A DNA stretch of 64,000 bases from Parus major (taxonomy: Eukaryota > Chordata > Aves > Passeriformes > Paridae). The stretch covers positions 25,256,100 through 25,320,099 of the forward strand of contig NC_031769.1 of the NCBI RefSeq assembly GCF_001522545.3, written 5' to 3'. This document shows positions 13,849-25,903 of this stretch, one piece after another. The number at the start of each line of letters is the position of its first letter. The first letter of the stretch is position 1. A program made the translations under genes and the position numbers. Under the pieces are notes generated by a model that was given only the letters and a program-made list of their open reading frames with translations, searched no databases and was not told the origin of the DNA.

Positions 13849-15345
13849 TGTTCTCTTTATTTTTTCTGCCTCTGTCAAGGAACAAGTCTTAAAGTGAAGA
13901 TAAAGACTTACTTTAAATGACTTAATATTGTGGGGTCCTGCCGCTGGTATGTAATATGGATTATTATTCGCAACTGTGATATATTTCTTAGCTTTAAGTG
14001 AACTATAACTTAGTTTGTTAAATATTCCATTTATTTACGAAGAAATCAAGCAAAAGTGTTTCAGCCTCAGTAGGAGACAGGCTGCTGGTAGCTACTTCCA
14101 GTAGGTAGGCTGCAGACACAAACATTTCATGACTTTAAGAGGAAGTCTATGTCTCAACTGTTTTGTTATTTCAATTAGTTACAAAACACATAGATCCTGT
14201 TACACATATTAAGATCACCTCTTGATTTTGTACAAATAGAAACCAATATTAATGCTAAAGCAATGCTGGTCTGCACTACTGGACAGAGAGCTTTTGAGTA
14301 AACCAAATTTTAAAACTCAGAGTTAATTGCAAGCCCTTAAATAATCATTAAGACTTAATAGAATTGGTTAAACTTACCAATTTCAAAGTGAAAATCAGTT
14401 GCTTCCTTCCCTTTTCCAGTAGATGGTATTTTGTATGTCTCACTTTGTGCCTGCCTGGAGAAGTTGTCCCCGCCTGCCTGTTGGCTGCTGTTTGTTCTCA
14501 TTACCACATGTGTTCCTGATTTATATACAGATCAGCTTTTCCATTTTAACCTCTTTGCCCCCTGAAGAAGGAAATCTCAGGACACGTACTTTTAATGGTC
14601 ACACCCTTCTTTTTTTAATTTGTGTGCCAGAGGTACAGATGGCAATGTTTAACAACAGGAAAACATTACATTGTTTCTTATCCAACTAAATTAAACTGCT
14701 AAATACCTAAACATGCGTTCTCACAGACCACTGTGTCCCCACTCACAAGCTTTGAGCATGTTTTTACCAAGTAAGACCAGAGCTGCTGTTCCACCAGCAA
14801 CAGCTCTCTGATGTCACATCACCATTTGTGATGAATAATGATCTGTGGCACACACTTGTTTTCTTTCTTGGGGTACAATATATATGTTGTGCTAAATGTT
14901 GGTGGATATTTTCCTGTATTTTTTATGCTCTTATACTCTTATGGTAGCTTAAAGTACATATATTTTCAGATTTGGATCCTCTTACAGTATTTGAGATAAA
15001 TACTGTAAAATGATGAATAAATTACATTGTGAATAGGTTGTTAAATATTAATGTTTTAGATTTTTTAAATGTGCATATTTAATATTTTTGACAGCTGTGT
15101 TTTTAAATGTTTTGAAGTTATTGTTTCAATGGGAGTATCTGTGCTGCACTCCAATAAAAAGAAGCCAAGTAATAATGAGTTATTTTTTATATGTGAGAGT
15201 TATTATGTGGTTTCACCTATACTGTTTGCTACAGCTCTGACCATTCAGCTTTCATGGGAACTTGAACTTGGAAATTCAGTTTGAAAATCTTTTCAGTGTC
15301 ATTTAAAAATTAGTGTCCTTCTAATAAAATATATCACACTCTCAT
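13849..15345 (+). other. UMAD1 3' untranslated region
   Basis: This is about 1.5 kb of AT-rich sequence after the UMAD1 stop with no further coding match. An earlier AATAAA at 15153-15158 could give a slightly shorter transcript. The end is placed 15-20 bases after the AATAAA at 15323-15328. It contains a perfect 11-base hairpin at 14982-15008 and several ATTTA motifs. The true end needs RNA evidence. Confidence 0.65.
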
Positions 15346-15375
15346 CTGATGGAGTCTGTGTGCTGTGTTGGTGAC
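15323..15375 (+). terminator. UMAD1 polyadenylation site
   Basis: An AATAAA hexamer (15323-15328) is followed about 25 bases later by a GT-rich stretch (GAGTCTGTGTGCTGTGTTGG, 15352-15371). This is the usual arrangement of signal and downstream element, with cleavage expected around 15340-15350. It is the best-formed poly(A) site in the 2 kb after the stop codon. Confidence 0.65.
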
Positions 15376-18300
15376 TTGCAGTGGTTTAGGTAGAATCCAT
15401 GGCACTGCTTGGAGAATAGTGTGGCTGGGAGTTGGGAAGTATTCAGGCCTCCTAGAAGGAAAATTAATTTTGTGAAGTTGTTCAGAACTGTTTTGTTTTC
15501 TGAGATTTTTAGTTAACACATACCCAAAGCACTAAAATAATTTTAATATCCATTTTATATCCAGCAGTTAAAAAATTGATCATTCTACAAATAGCATGTT
15601 TCCATTCAAGCTGTTCCTATTGAATCTGAAATGTTTTTGCAGTTCAGCTGGTCTAGAAGCAGAGCTGTAAAGCACTGTTGAAGACCAAACAGACTCACAA
15701 TACTGGTTCTTTCTTTGCTAGCTGACTTGGCATGTAATTTTTTGTAATAATTTTTTGTCTAAAGTTAGACAATTTATCTAAAATAATTACATCTTGTCAG
15801 ATTTGAGCTTGGTTGCCCTCACAGGTGTCGTTTCAAAAGGAAAGGAGCAGCAAAGGAGAGCAGGGAGGAGGTTGTATTCACCATTATGAGAAATGCGGAC
15901 AGTAGGTTTAAACACGTGGTCTTCATCCTTAATTGTCTCCTGTAAAGGGTAACATTTACACCCAGCAAAGTACCAGTAATGAGCAAGGGTGCTGGGAATG
16001 TGTCTCCTGATTACCCTCCCTTTAGCAAGACCTGGGCCTCAAACTTCTCCCTTGCTGGAGATCGTCCCTAAAGTTGGATTGACGCCTTATGGCACGTGTT
16101 CAAAGGTAAATCAAAGAACAGCTGCATCCAAAGCAGCCTGACAGGAGATTGACTGGGAGATGGTCTCTACAGACAACTCCCTGGTGACAGAGTCAGAGAT
16201 GGAACCAGACAATCTTGTGTCCGGCAGGTCAGTCAAGGTAGTGGTTACAGATCCAGTTTCTGCTGTTTCTGTAAAGTGTGATCTGAACCCTGATATGAGA
16301 GTCAGCAAATGCACACTTGTGTGGTCACAGAGGAGAGGGTTTCACCCTAGAGCACCTACAGGAGCAATGCAAAGAGCATATTCACCATGGCAATTACAGC
16401 ATCTCAAAATAACACACAAAATATTGCATTTTTAGCTGGAAAACCTGTTATGTTCACAACAGCACTAAAGTAGCCTCCTGGGCAAAATGATCGGGTTGTT
16501 CTGAACAATAGTATAAAACTGGAGCTTGAGAAACTGCCCTCCTCCCCACAACCACCCTTTTGTTATGACATGATAATTCATCTTGCTTTGGGTTTTCTCG
16601 ACTCAGCCTAGTGACTAGGAAGAGGAACCAGAAATGCAACTCCTAGGGGTAACTCCTTCCCTTCCTGAGTAACTGCAACTCTTCTACTGATGACAGGGCA
16701 ATTCCAGATTAACCAGATTTCTTTTTGAAGCCAGAGTCTGTACAACAATAAAGAGGCAGAATATCCTCCTTAAATTCCAAAGGTAGACTCCTATTTGGTC
16801 CTGTAGGAAGACAAAGGTTAGTAAGCTGAGTTCATTCAGCCTACCCTGCTGTGCTGCAACTTTTCATCAATATTAATCCTGGCTTTCTGTAACAAGCTCA
16901 CAAAATTAGAAAGCATGTGTGTTAGGCCTGACTTCTTCCCATCAATATGTCAAATTCCTTAAACTAAGAAAAAGATTTTAACTCCTTGTATCCTCCATTG
17001 AAACCATGTTCTTTATTACCAGTGGATATTTTTGCACTTTGAGTCTCCTAGAGAACTACTGCCTCTTCTTTTCAATGCCCTTCTGAGAGATGAGTTCTTA
17101 TAGACCCTTTCTTAGCTGTCCTGCCTGAATCACAGCCATGGAAACTGAATGAAGTGCAGATGGTAAGAATATGATGACACTATCATACTGCTGATCTGAA
17201 CCAGGACATAAATCAGTATCATGTCCCATAGTCCTTTTTGTGAACATGTAGTAGACAGCACAATAGTGCCTAATGCCTCTGTACATTAGCATAAGTAATG
17301 GGAGATTAACAGTGGATCACATACTCATTTGAACATTTTGGAACATTCTTTTCTGCAGCCTTTCGTGCAGTATTCTTTCTAAATTGTATTTTACTCCAAA
17401 AAAACAGTTAGTGAATATTCAATTGAAGTTTACTTTCTGATGCAGTATCAGAGTAGCTCAAAAGAGCTTTGTTGTATCACAGCTCAATGTTTTCTCCCTA
17501 CTACAGAAGCAAAAGTCTGGCTGTATGGTTCATAAAATAAACCAGAAGCTGTAAAGCTTTCAGCAGGTTATGATGAGATGTTGGAGAAGCCTTTTTTTAA
17601 TTCTGTAGCAAAAGAGAGTATCTAGTGATGGAAGTGGAAGTTACGGTGACCCCAGAAGATGCAGCAGCTGTAGACCAGAGAGGGCTTAGTTCTGCTAGCC
17701 AATTCAATTCACTTTTCCTTGCTGCAAAGATAAAATAAACTCTTGAGATCAAAGATCTAATTTACAAGGCTGTCCTCTCAAGTCAGTTGACACATGTACT
17801 TCAATAACAGAACATGAAAGAAACTGCTCACAAGCAAACAAAAAAAAGATGAGCCTTGATTATAAACATCCTTCATCCAACTCTTTGTGGCTATCAGCAT
17901 TATGGTTAGAGTAGCCTCTCACATCCAAATGTTCATGTAAGTGTTCTGGGAGGTCAGCTTCGAGCATCCATCTAAATCTCACTGGAAAAGAAGCAGATGG
18001 GCTCAGAAAACAAAGCCCCAGGTGGAATAGCCCATGACAGAGAGATGGGAATTACTTACTTACAGCAACTGATACTAGCAGAACTTCAGTCTGACCTTGT
18101 GTCAGACTTTTTTTATTAAGAGTTCTGCTATTTGTTTTCCTTAAGAAAATGAAGCAATGTGTGACATAATGTGAGCTATAGGGTCATTTCATTTTTCAGC
18201 TGTTTTAAAAAACTACTGGTGCATCTGCTTGGCTTATTCTGCTCTTAAAGATGCTTTTAGATTCCTGCATTTTGTTCCTTTAGATTTCTCTGAGTTTGTC

Positions 18301-20208
18301 TATGGTATGTTTAGATAGGGCTTACGTAGAAGACTTAATATTTGTCTTATCAATTTACTCAAAGGATCTTTTTGTTATTATTTGACTTTTATGTCTTCTG
18401 TAGTTTGGTTAATTCTCCTTAAGTTGTCTCTCAAATAAAAAACATTTACACTTCTCGCTCTGTTTGTCAAGGTGGAATAGAATATATGCATTAAATTTGT
18501 CCCAGAAATGACTGCCATATTACTTACAGGTATTCCATATGAATATGGAATATTCATATATATATGATTATATAATATATATAATTATGGCTAAAAGTGG
18601 ACACGTGGATTAATGGTCACTATCTTTTAATGTAGTTAATTAATGTTGTAATTTAACTTCTGTTTTGGGGACAAAATAGGAAGGTGTTGTAATGACAATT
18701 GATACTGGTTTAATAGAAGAATTTAAAACTTCCTTTTTACCACGTGTAGTTTGCAGTATATGCACCTACCCAATGATCAAGTTAAAATAAATGCTTCAAA
18801 ACTACTAGTTGCCATCTTTTTATTAAATGGCATCAATTAAGAGGCCATTGATTGAGAAATGGAAATGTAGTGTTTTCCTGCAGATCTGTCAAATGCTTTA
18901 CAGTACAAGTCAGTATTAAGATTTACCTTGAATCTTAATATCATAAATAGAAGACAAATTTTAATACAAGGACAGCTGTAAATATTGAGTGAGTGAATGA
19001 ATGAAGATGGCTGACATGTTTTTGTTTACTTAGAGGCTAGCTAGCAAAATTATTTCATGTTTCAGTTATTCCCATAAGAAATTTTGTGTAACACTGTTGT
19101 TACAGCTATTGGTTTGTACAAGTCTGAGAGAAACTATAAGAATAAAGCCATTTCCCAGGTTTTGTCTAAAACTGTTCACATTCATATTTAAGACTTCTGA
19201 GTCTTCTCAAACTCAGAGACTTCACCACCACCTCTGATGACTGTCTCTTCTTCCCAAGAAAGCTGCACCCTATTTTAGAAACGTCAGTATCTGGGAGATG
19301 TTCTGCTCCATCCAGCTGGGACTGACAGATGATTTCTAGCATGGGTCATTCCCTGGTAGGCAGACATCTCCAGGGTGGTAGTCCTTAAAAAAAGGATGTT
19401 GTGCATAGATACCCTGAGGGTAAAAGCAATGCAGACCTGACCAGCCTCCACTCCTGTCTCCTACATGACCAGCCACGTCATCACAGATACCTGACACAGC
19501 TCCTCTAAGCATGAGAGGTGCTGCTGAAGCCAAACTGTCTTCTTGGAAAACAATTTGCCTTTTTCTAAACCGAGCAAATTCATCTTCTGGTGATCTGCCA
19601 ATCTTAGTAGCTTGCCTGTGCCATTTCACCCTGCCTAAACCAGAAGGAGAGATTTCAGACATGATGGTAAAGGCTATCTGCTAGAATAGGAAGTCATCCC
19701 AGGACCAGTCTGTCCACCACAGATATCAAAAAGAAGTCAGATAAGACTTGCTCTGCAAGGCTCCCCTGTAGCAATGGAAGTCTTTGGCTGTTTGTAAGAC
19801 TACATGCACAGTGTCTTAAAATACTACTTTTTGGTATTAGATTGGGTTTTATAGTGTTCATGGCACAGAGGAATAAAATTGTTCCCAGTGTGTCCTTGGC
19901 AACAGCAATTTAGCTGTATGAAGATTATTTTTTCCTATATAGTTAGGAAGAATAAAAATCACCTACTACGCACTTCTTAAACAGATGAGGTAATTCAACT
20001 GAAGGATAAAATCTTACTTGGAAATTTGCAAATAGGTTATTCTGTTTTTAGATAAATTGCAAGTAACTGAACAAGGCCTTTCTGGCATCTTCTGCTCATC
20101 TTGCTTCAAAGAGTTATTCTGGCTTGTGCACAAATATTCTTCTCCCCCAGAGAAACGATGAAGATAACACTGAAAAACTTCTCCTTTGAAACATCATCCA
20201 TTTCTGAT

Positions 20209-20272
20209 ATATCACTGTGGCCTGGAGATCACTTCTGTTAATATCACTGTAGTCTGGAGCTCATGACCCAAT
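20209..20272. repeat. 32-base tandem duplication
   Basis: Two diverged 32-base units begin ATATCACTGTGGCCTGGAG (20209) and ATATCACTGTAGTCTGGAG (20241). It is a small local duplication with no known role. Confidence 0.6.
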
Positions 20273-20470
20273 AATTTGTCTCTTTTACGATTTACAATGA
20301 AATTGGTATCCCAACAGGTAATGTGTGCAGAACAATCTCAGCAAACCGCATCACTGTAGGCATTGCCAGAGCAATACAAGAGGAGAGAAGGCATCTCCAC
20401 AGTGAGATTTAGTGTAGAGCACTGCTGACATAGGAAATTAGAATATCCTAAGCTTTGTGATCAGGGAGAG

Positions 20471-20499
<29 letters not shown>
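20471..20499. repeat. Poly-A tract, 29 bases
   Basis: An uninterrupted run of 29 A residues follows GATCAGGGAGAG. Such a run could be the tail of a retroposed transcript, but neither a source gene in the preceding 300 bases nor a clear target-site duplication is visible. It may simply be an expanded homopolymer. Confidence 0.9.
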
Positions 20500-20503
<4 letters not shown>

Positions 20504-21802
20504 TGACAGTTTGGCAGTCTGCTCTTATATTTAAAAGTTTAGAGGGTCTATTTTACAATAGCTGACAGACATGCTTTTGAGAACACAGTGACAAAGCAAT
20601 GCTTGGCTTGCTCTATTTACCTTTTCCCCTTGTATGTATCTACTGATCATAAAACTCCTCTGGCCTAGGGAAAGCCTCTTCCTCAGTGTTTATTACATTA
20701 TTTAGATGATGAAATTTGAGGTAAACAAAGAAGAGGAATGATTCTTATCTGAGGATTTCCTCCCTTGAGCCTTTTGTCCCAGATACATCCAACCTGGCCT
20801 GATAGGTGCCTTTCCTAAGAGCCTGACTGTGCTGGCTCAGGCCAGGCCAGAAAATCTGAGCAGGGAATTTCTCAGACACAAATATCTCTTCTCTGCTTTC
20901 TCCATGTTGATGTGCTTAATTACAATCCCAGTCATCCTAGTTTCCATCTGCTGGGAGGAGGGACGGGAAAGAGGAGCTCTTTGTCCACAATTAAGATGAG
21001 AATAACCCTCTGGCTTGTCTTCTCTTCCTTTGGCTGTCTATGCAGGGAGCCAGCTGCTGCCAGAGACAGCTCCAGCATCCTGCCTGGAACAAGACAAAGT
21101 TATCTATCTCAGCTTTTTTGTCCTTCTTCTGTCCCTGTGAATTATGTCTGCAGAGGTCAGAACTGTCACTTGCAGTGGAAGGCTGTATTATAAATGGGAA
21201 TTAATTTACTTCTAAATAAGTATTTTGATTTGTTCAAAGCGTTTAAGACCTGATGATGTGGTCTAGGGAAGATTCAGTGGGCTGTTTCTTTGCTCCAAAT
21301 ATAATGAAAAAGCTGGTCTGTTGCCAGCCAGGGAGGAGGGAGGAGGAGGAAATTAGAATATGCAGCATTTAAGGAAAAAGTCAGATAAAAATAAATCTTA
21401 ATTCTGTAGATACAGTTTTACTCATGAATTGAACTGCAGTTCAGAGAAGGGAGATGTAGAGGAAGTTAATTTATAATGACCACATCCTAAAATGGATTGA
21501 GGTGGATTTCAGAACATACTGCTTAGTTGTAGGCCAGCAATCAGAGTTTTTCAATCTGCTGCTTCCTCCAAATGTGTGAAAAAACAGCCTTGTGGGTTCA
21601 CATAGCTGCTCAGTTGCCAGTTGGTGCCTACATCTTGCCCTCAGCACAGTGATATTTTATGCACAGACAAAAAAAGCAGTTCTAAAAGGGAAAAGAGATT
21701 TTTATATGAACTTATATTTCAGCAAAGTTATATTTTACACCATCATAACTAAGAACAGGATTTATCCTAAAGATCATAGCAAAATTAATGTAAAGGGTAC
21801 AC

Positions 21803-21885
21803 ACATATATATATAGAGAGAGAGAATGTAGATATATGTTACATATGTGTATGTATATGTAGGTATGGATAGATATACAAGGTGA
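21803..21885. repeat. Compound AT/AG/GTAT microsatellite
   Basis: The stretch runs from (CA/TA)n through (GA)n into ATGTATGTATATGT-type repeats with imperfect units. It is low-complexity sequence and likely to vary in length. Confidence 0.75.
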
Positions 21886-24800
21886 TTGTTCACAAAGAGT
21901 GAATTCCACATTGAGTGGGACTGATCCTAAGTTTCTTCAGAAAAATTTTTGTATATGATTCAGATGTCAGAGGCCTCATATGACTCTACTGGCTGAAAAT
22001 CTGTGTTGTTTTGCCATATCTTCTGTTAATAATAGTTACCAGAAAGTCCACATGAAAAAAATACAAGACTCTTTTTTTTAATGCCATGTAAAAAATATTA
22101 CTTGAAATTTTCCCAGTTCTAATTTGTGTCAAGGGGCAAAGGGACTATTTACACAGACAAAGCTGCAGTTTCCAGACCTGAATCTTAGCTCATTCCATGT
22201 GAACCATTTGCCTTTAAGGACTGCTCTCTATCCTCATAATTCCTTATTATAGGAAATTGCAGTTGGCAGCAATCGGGTTAAGTATTTAAATATTTTATAT
22301 TTAATTGAGTGGATCAAACTCACATTTCCAATTTGAAATATTTTCCCATCTTAACTACAAAACCTGGTTGTATGTTTTAAAGCTTTTTTAAAATGTCAAT
22401 ATTCACTTAATGTGAAAACACATTCCTACCTTTTTCTTGTCATTTAAAGACAGACTCATTCTCTAGAAGGCACCAAATAATGTATTATTTTGATTGCTGC
22501 CTTCTCTTCATTCCATTTCTCTATCCCTTTCCCCACGGTTGACTTGAAGTGTCATGTGTGGAGAAAGTCTTCATAATAAAATTACTGGCATAATCTGGTC
22601 AAGAACAGTGATTCCTCTTGGTAGAGGATCACATCCAACTCTTTTTTTGTAGTCTACATTTTCCTTTTTATTTTTCTTTTAGTCTAAATGACTTAGATAT
22701 TTCCAAGTACAAGGCTTGGGGAAAAGGAATTGTGCTGACCTCCTCTTTGAAGTAAGATTGAAAAAAGGACAGGGAGAAAGTCTATTAAAACGTGGCTGCC
22801 TTCCATGCTTTTTAAAAATGTGCTGTTTGTGTGTGCAATGCCTGCCAAGGAGTCTGTCTGCATCTTGTGTGTTCCAGTCAACAGTGTACGCCCTTCAATT
22901 GCATCTCATCTCCATTTTCGGGCAAGTACATCTCACCTTTTCTCTGCTCTTAGAAAATATCTGAGAATTTCATCAGTACAGTCATCTGTGCCTTTTTCAT
23001 AGTGGTTTCAACTCTCAGGCTGCTGGGGCTGTTGATAGCCCAGGTGGGGTGGCACTTGGAGCCAGTGGGATGGATTTTGGGGCAAGAACTGTATTCATGT
23101 CCTGAGGTTGACTTTCTTTTTTAAATCTCGACCATTAAAGACATTTCATTCTAATCTAAAAGAGCATGAATATTGCAATGCTAAGCATAGCATGGGAGTT
23201 GTGCTGCTTTGTGGGGGAATATCCTCCAAGTGGAGTATTTCCAGAAGCTCAGCAAAGTGGCTGTTACCTGGGGTTCCTAAAAGGCAGCCAGTGCAGGAGC
23301 TGTGCTTTGTAGGCCAGCACATTCTGCTAATTGCCGGCTTCACTGCCACAGATTGGAGCCTGCAGCCCCTCGCTGGGCTCACCTGCTGATCCTGCAGACA
23401 GAGTGATCATTGATCTCAGTGGAAGCAAGGAGATCAATTGGGAACCAGGAAGTTTTTTTGATTACTAAGGCAAAATTTTACTCCCATGAATGTGTCCCAT
23501 TTCCAAGCTCCTGCTGGATCTGAGCTCTGCTTCTCATAGACACAGACTCCTACCTCACAGTTGCTAGTAATTATGCATCTAATTTAGGGGTCAGAAAGAC
23601 TTCTTTCCTGAGACACACACCCAAATTGTATCCTGGGTGCACATCAAGATGAGGCCGTGCCTTCTGCTGTTTTTTCCCCTATTTTGTCTTCATTTGGAAG
23701 GAGTGTGTGCAGCTAGAGGAGTTGTTCTGCATTTCATCAAATCCCCATCTGAACCATCAGAGGTCCAGGCCTTAGGACACAGCTTCCTGCATCCCAGAGC
23801 ATTCCTTCCCAAAGTTCACGCTCTGTGGCAGTCTGGTGGCTTTCATTGAGGGGCTCTTCATCCTCGGGGTTAAATCCTCACCTTCCTCCTCTGTTTAAAC
23901 AGAAGGATATGTATTCAACTTTTATATAACTGGTTATAAAAAAATGAAGGTTTTAAGAAAAATAACCCCAAGAAAGATCATTTGAGTACAGTCTGTTCGT
24001 AGCCAAATCCCATTAGAAAACAAATGTTTCCAGGTGTTGCTCGGAGTGAAGGATGAAGTAAGCCTGATGGCATGGGCAAACACATTCTACACGCTTGGGT
24101 TCACCACAGCAACCCTGCGGCTCCCTCCGTGCCTCAGGCACACCAGAGCAATGTCCACTTGTGTGGAGAACATGTTCCCCTCCTGGGCCGGAGCTGCTTG
24201 GCAAACATTCCCATGCCACTGGGACCAATGCCTTTGGGCACTTGGATAGCCAGCAGAGCAAAGTTCAGATCCATCTGCTGCTCACTAGGGGAACTTGTAA
24301 GCTGTCTCTGGGTGGACATGGTATAATGGCAGTTTCTTAACCTGTGGAGCAAGGATGCAGTGGGAGCAGAAAGTAACGGAACACCAGGCTTTGAAATTCG
24401 TACAGGAGGGTTGCATCCTTGGAGGACAGGAGATTTTCAGAAAATTCAGAGCCCTATCCACCCTCTTAAACAGAGGTCAGTTTAAGATGACACACTTTGC
24501 TATTATTTAGAAGAGTAATGCTTCTCACTGCCATGTCCATATTAGAGCAAGCAATGCTGCCCAAGGCAAGTGGATCTGTAGAGTAAAAAACCCAAGGCTG
24601 AAGGTTTAACACCCACTCTTACACATATTTCTAGTTTAGACTGCTGTTGCTCTTGCCCTGTGGGCTGAATGTCTTCTGGATTCCACATCACATATTGTGG
24701 TTTAGTTTCACCCAAAGGAAAACCAGCTTTCCTGCTCTGAGATGCCTTTGTGATTGAAATGGAAACATGGTGAGTTGGAATTTTCTGGAGGCTGAGTCCC

Positions 24801-25829
24801 GAGCTGAAATGCTGACATGTACACATCCCCTGTGTCTAAACAAGACTTCACTGCAAGAGCTCAGCAAGCTCAGACTCGAGCTCAGGAGATGCTGAAGTTG
24901 TTCTTGTGAAATCATAAACCAGGGATTTATTTAGGCAATTACATAATAATTACGTAATTGCTACAAAAGTGGGATTTGTTCTAAAATCAGTTATCCTCTT
25001 AGCTTCTCCATGCAGATCAGATAACAATAATTTTATTCAAGAATATTATCCAGTTTCCTACATTAGTTCATTCTCTGGATACAATGAAACACTCTAACAA
25101 ATTATTCTGAAATTGCTCTTATTTTTCCATACATTGCCTCTTATACATGTAGACACTGCGGAGACAGATGTTGCATTTTGGACAATTTTTTAAAATTACT
25201 ATTCCAAGTAGAAAGGAAACAATCTCAACATGGAGTGAAACATAAAACAGGTCACTTCTGGGTTTACATTATTTAAAACTGTAAGATAATGTAACAAGTC
25301 TTTTCCACTTTTAATATTATATTTTGGCAAAGTAATTTTGAAAACAAACCAAAACATTTGGTTACTTTTAATGACAAACTACTCTTTTCCTTACAAGATA
25401 GTAAAGCAAGTGAAGAGTTTAAATTTTGATGATTATTGACTTTCCAGTGGAAAATATTCTCAGTAAAACTGATTAGTTGCTTCTTTAAAAGCAAGGAGGA
25501 AGATAAACAATATTTAGTTGGAAAATGTCTTAGCTGTTCAAAAGGAAAATCAACTAGAAAGTTTAAAACTCCTCCAGGTTCTTCACCAACACTATCTGAG
25601 ATAACCTTCTAATTATGATTGCCATCATTTGGGAGATTTGTGATGGGGATTTTTAAAGAATTAGGAAAAAAGAATTAGGAATGTGAACTGTGTTTTGTGT
25701 ATGATACACATGTTTTTATAACTTTTTTCCTAATCACACCATGGTAACACAGCTTGGTAGTGCCTGCTAAGGGTTTTGGACCAAGGAGGAAGCAATTTTC
25801 ACTATACGGCCTTCAGATGTAACTTTTTT

Positions 25830-25903
25830 GACTCCTATATTGTTATATGCAGCTTTATATGACTCCCATATTTATATGGCTTCTATATTGAGGAGCTTTA
25901 TAT
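25830..25903. repeat. Imperfect short tandem repeats
   Basis: Diverged units containing GACTCCTATATT, GACTCCCATATT and GCTTCTATATT, two of them ending AGCTTTATAT, follow one another. This is a local slippage-type duplication. Confidence 0.5.

Noticed and set aside
16111..16435. Overlapping ORFs on both strands around 16.1-16.4 kb
   Set aside because: The complementary frames shadow each other, without homology or splice signals. They lie past the UMAD1 poly(A) site.
18436..19148. Further AATAAA signals downstream of UMAD1
   Set aside because: They are frequent in AT-rich DNA and lack as good a GT-rich downstream element as the site at 15323.
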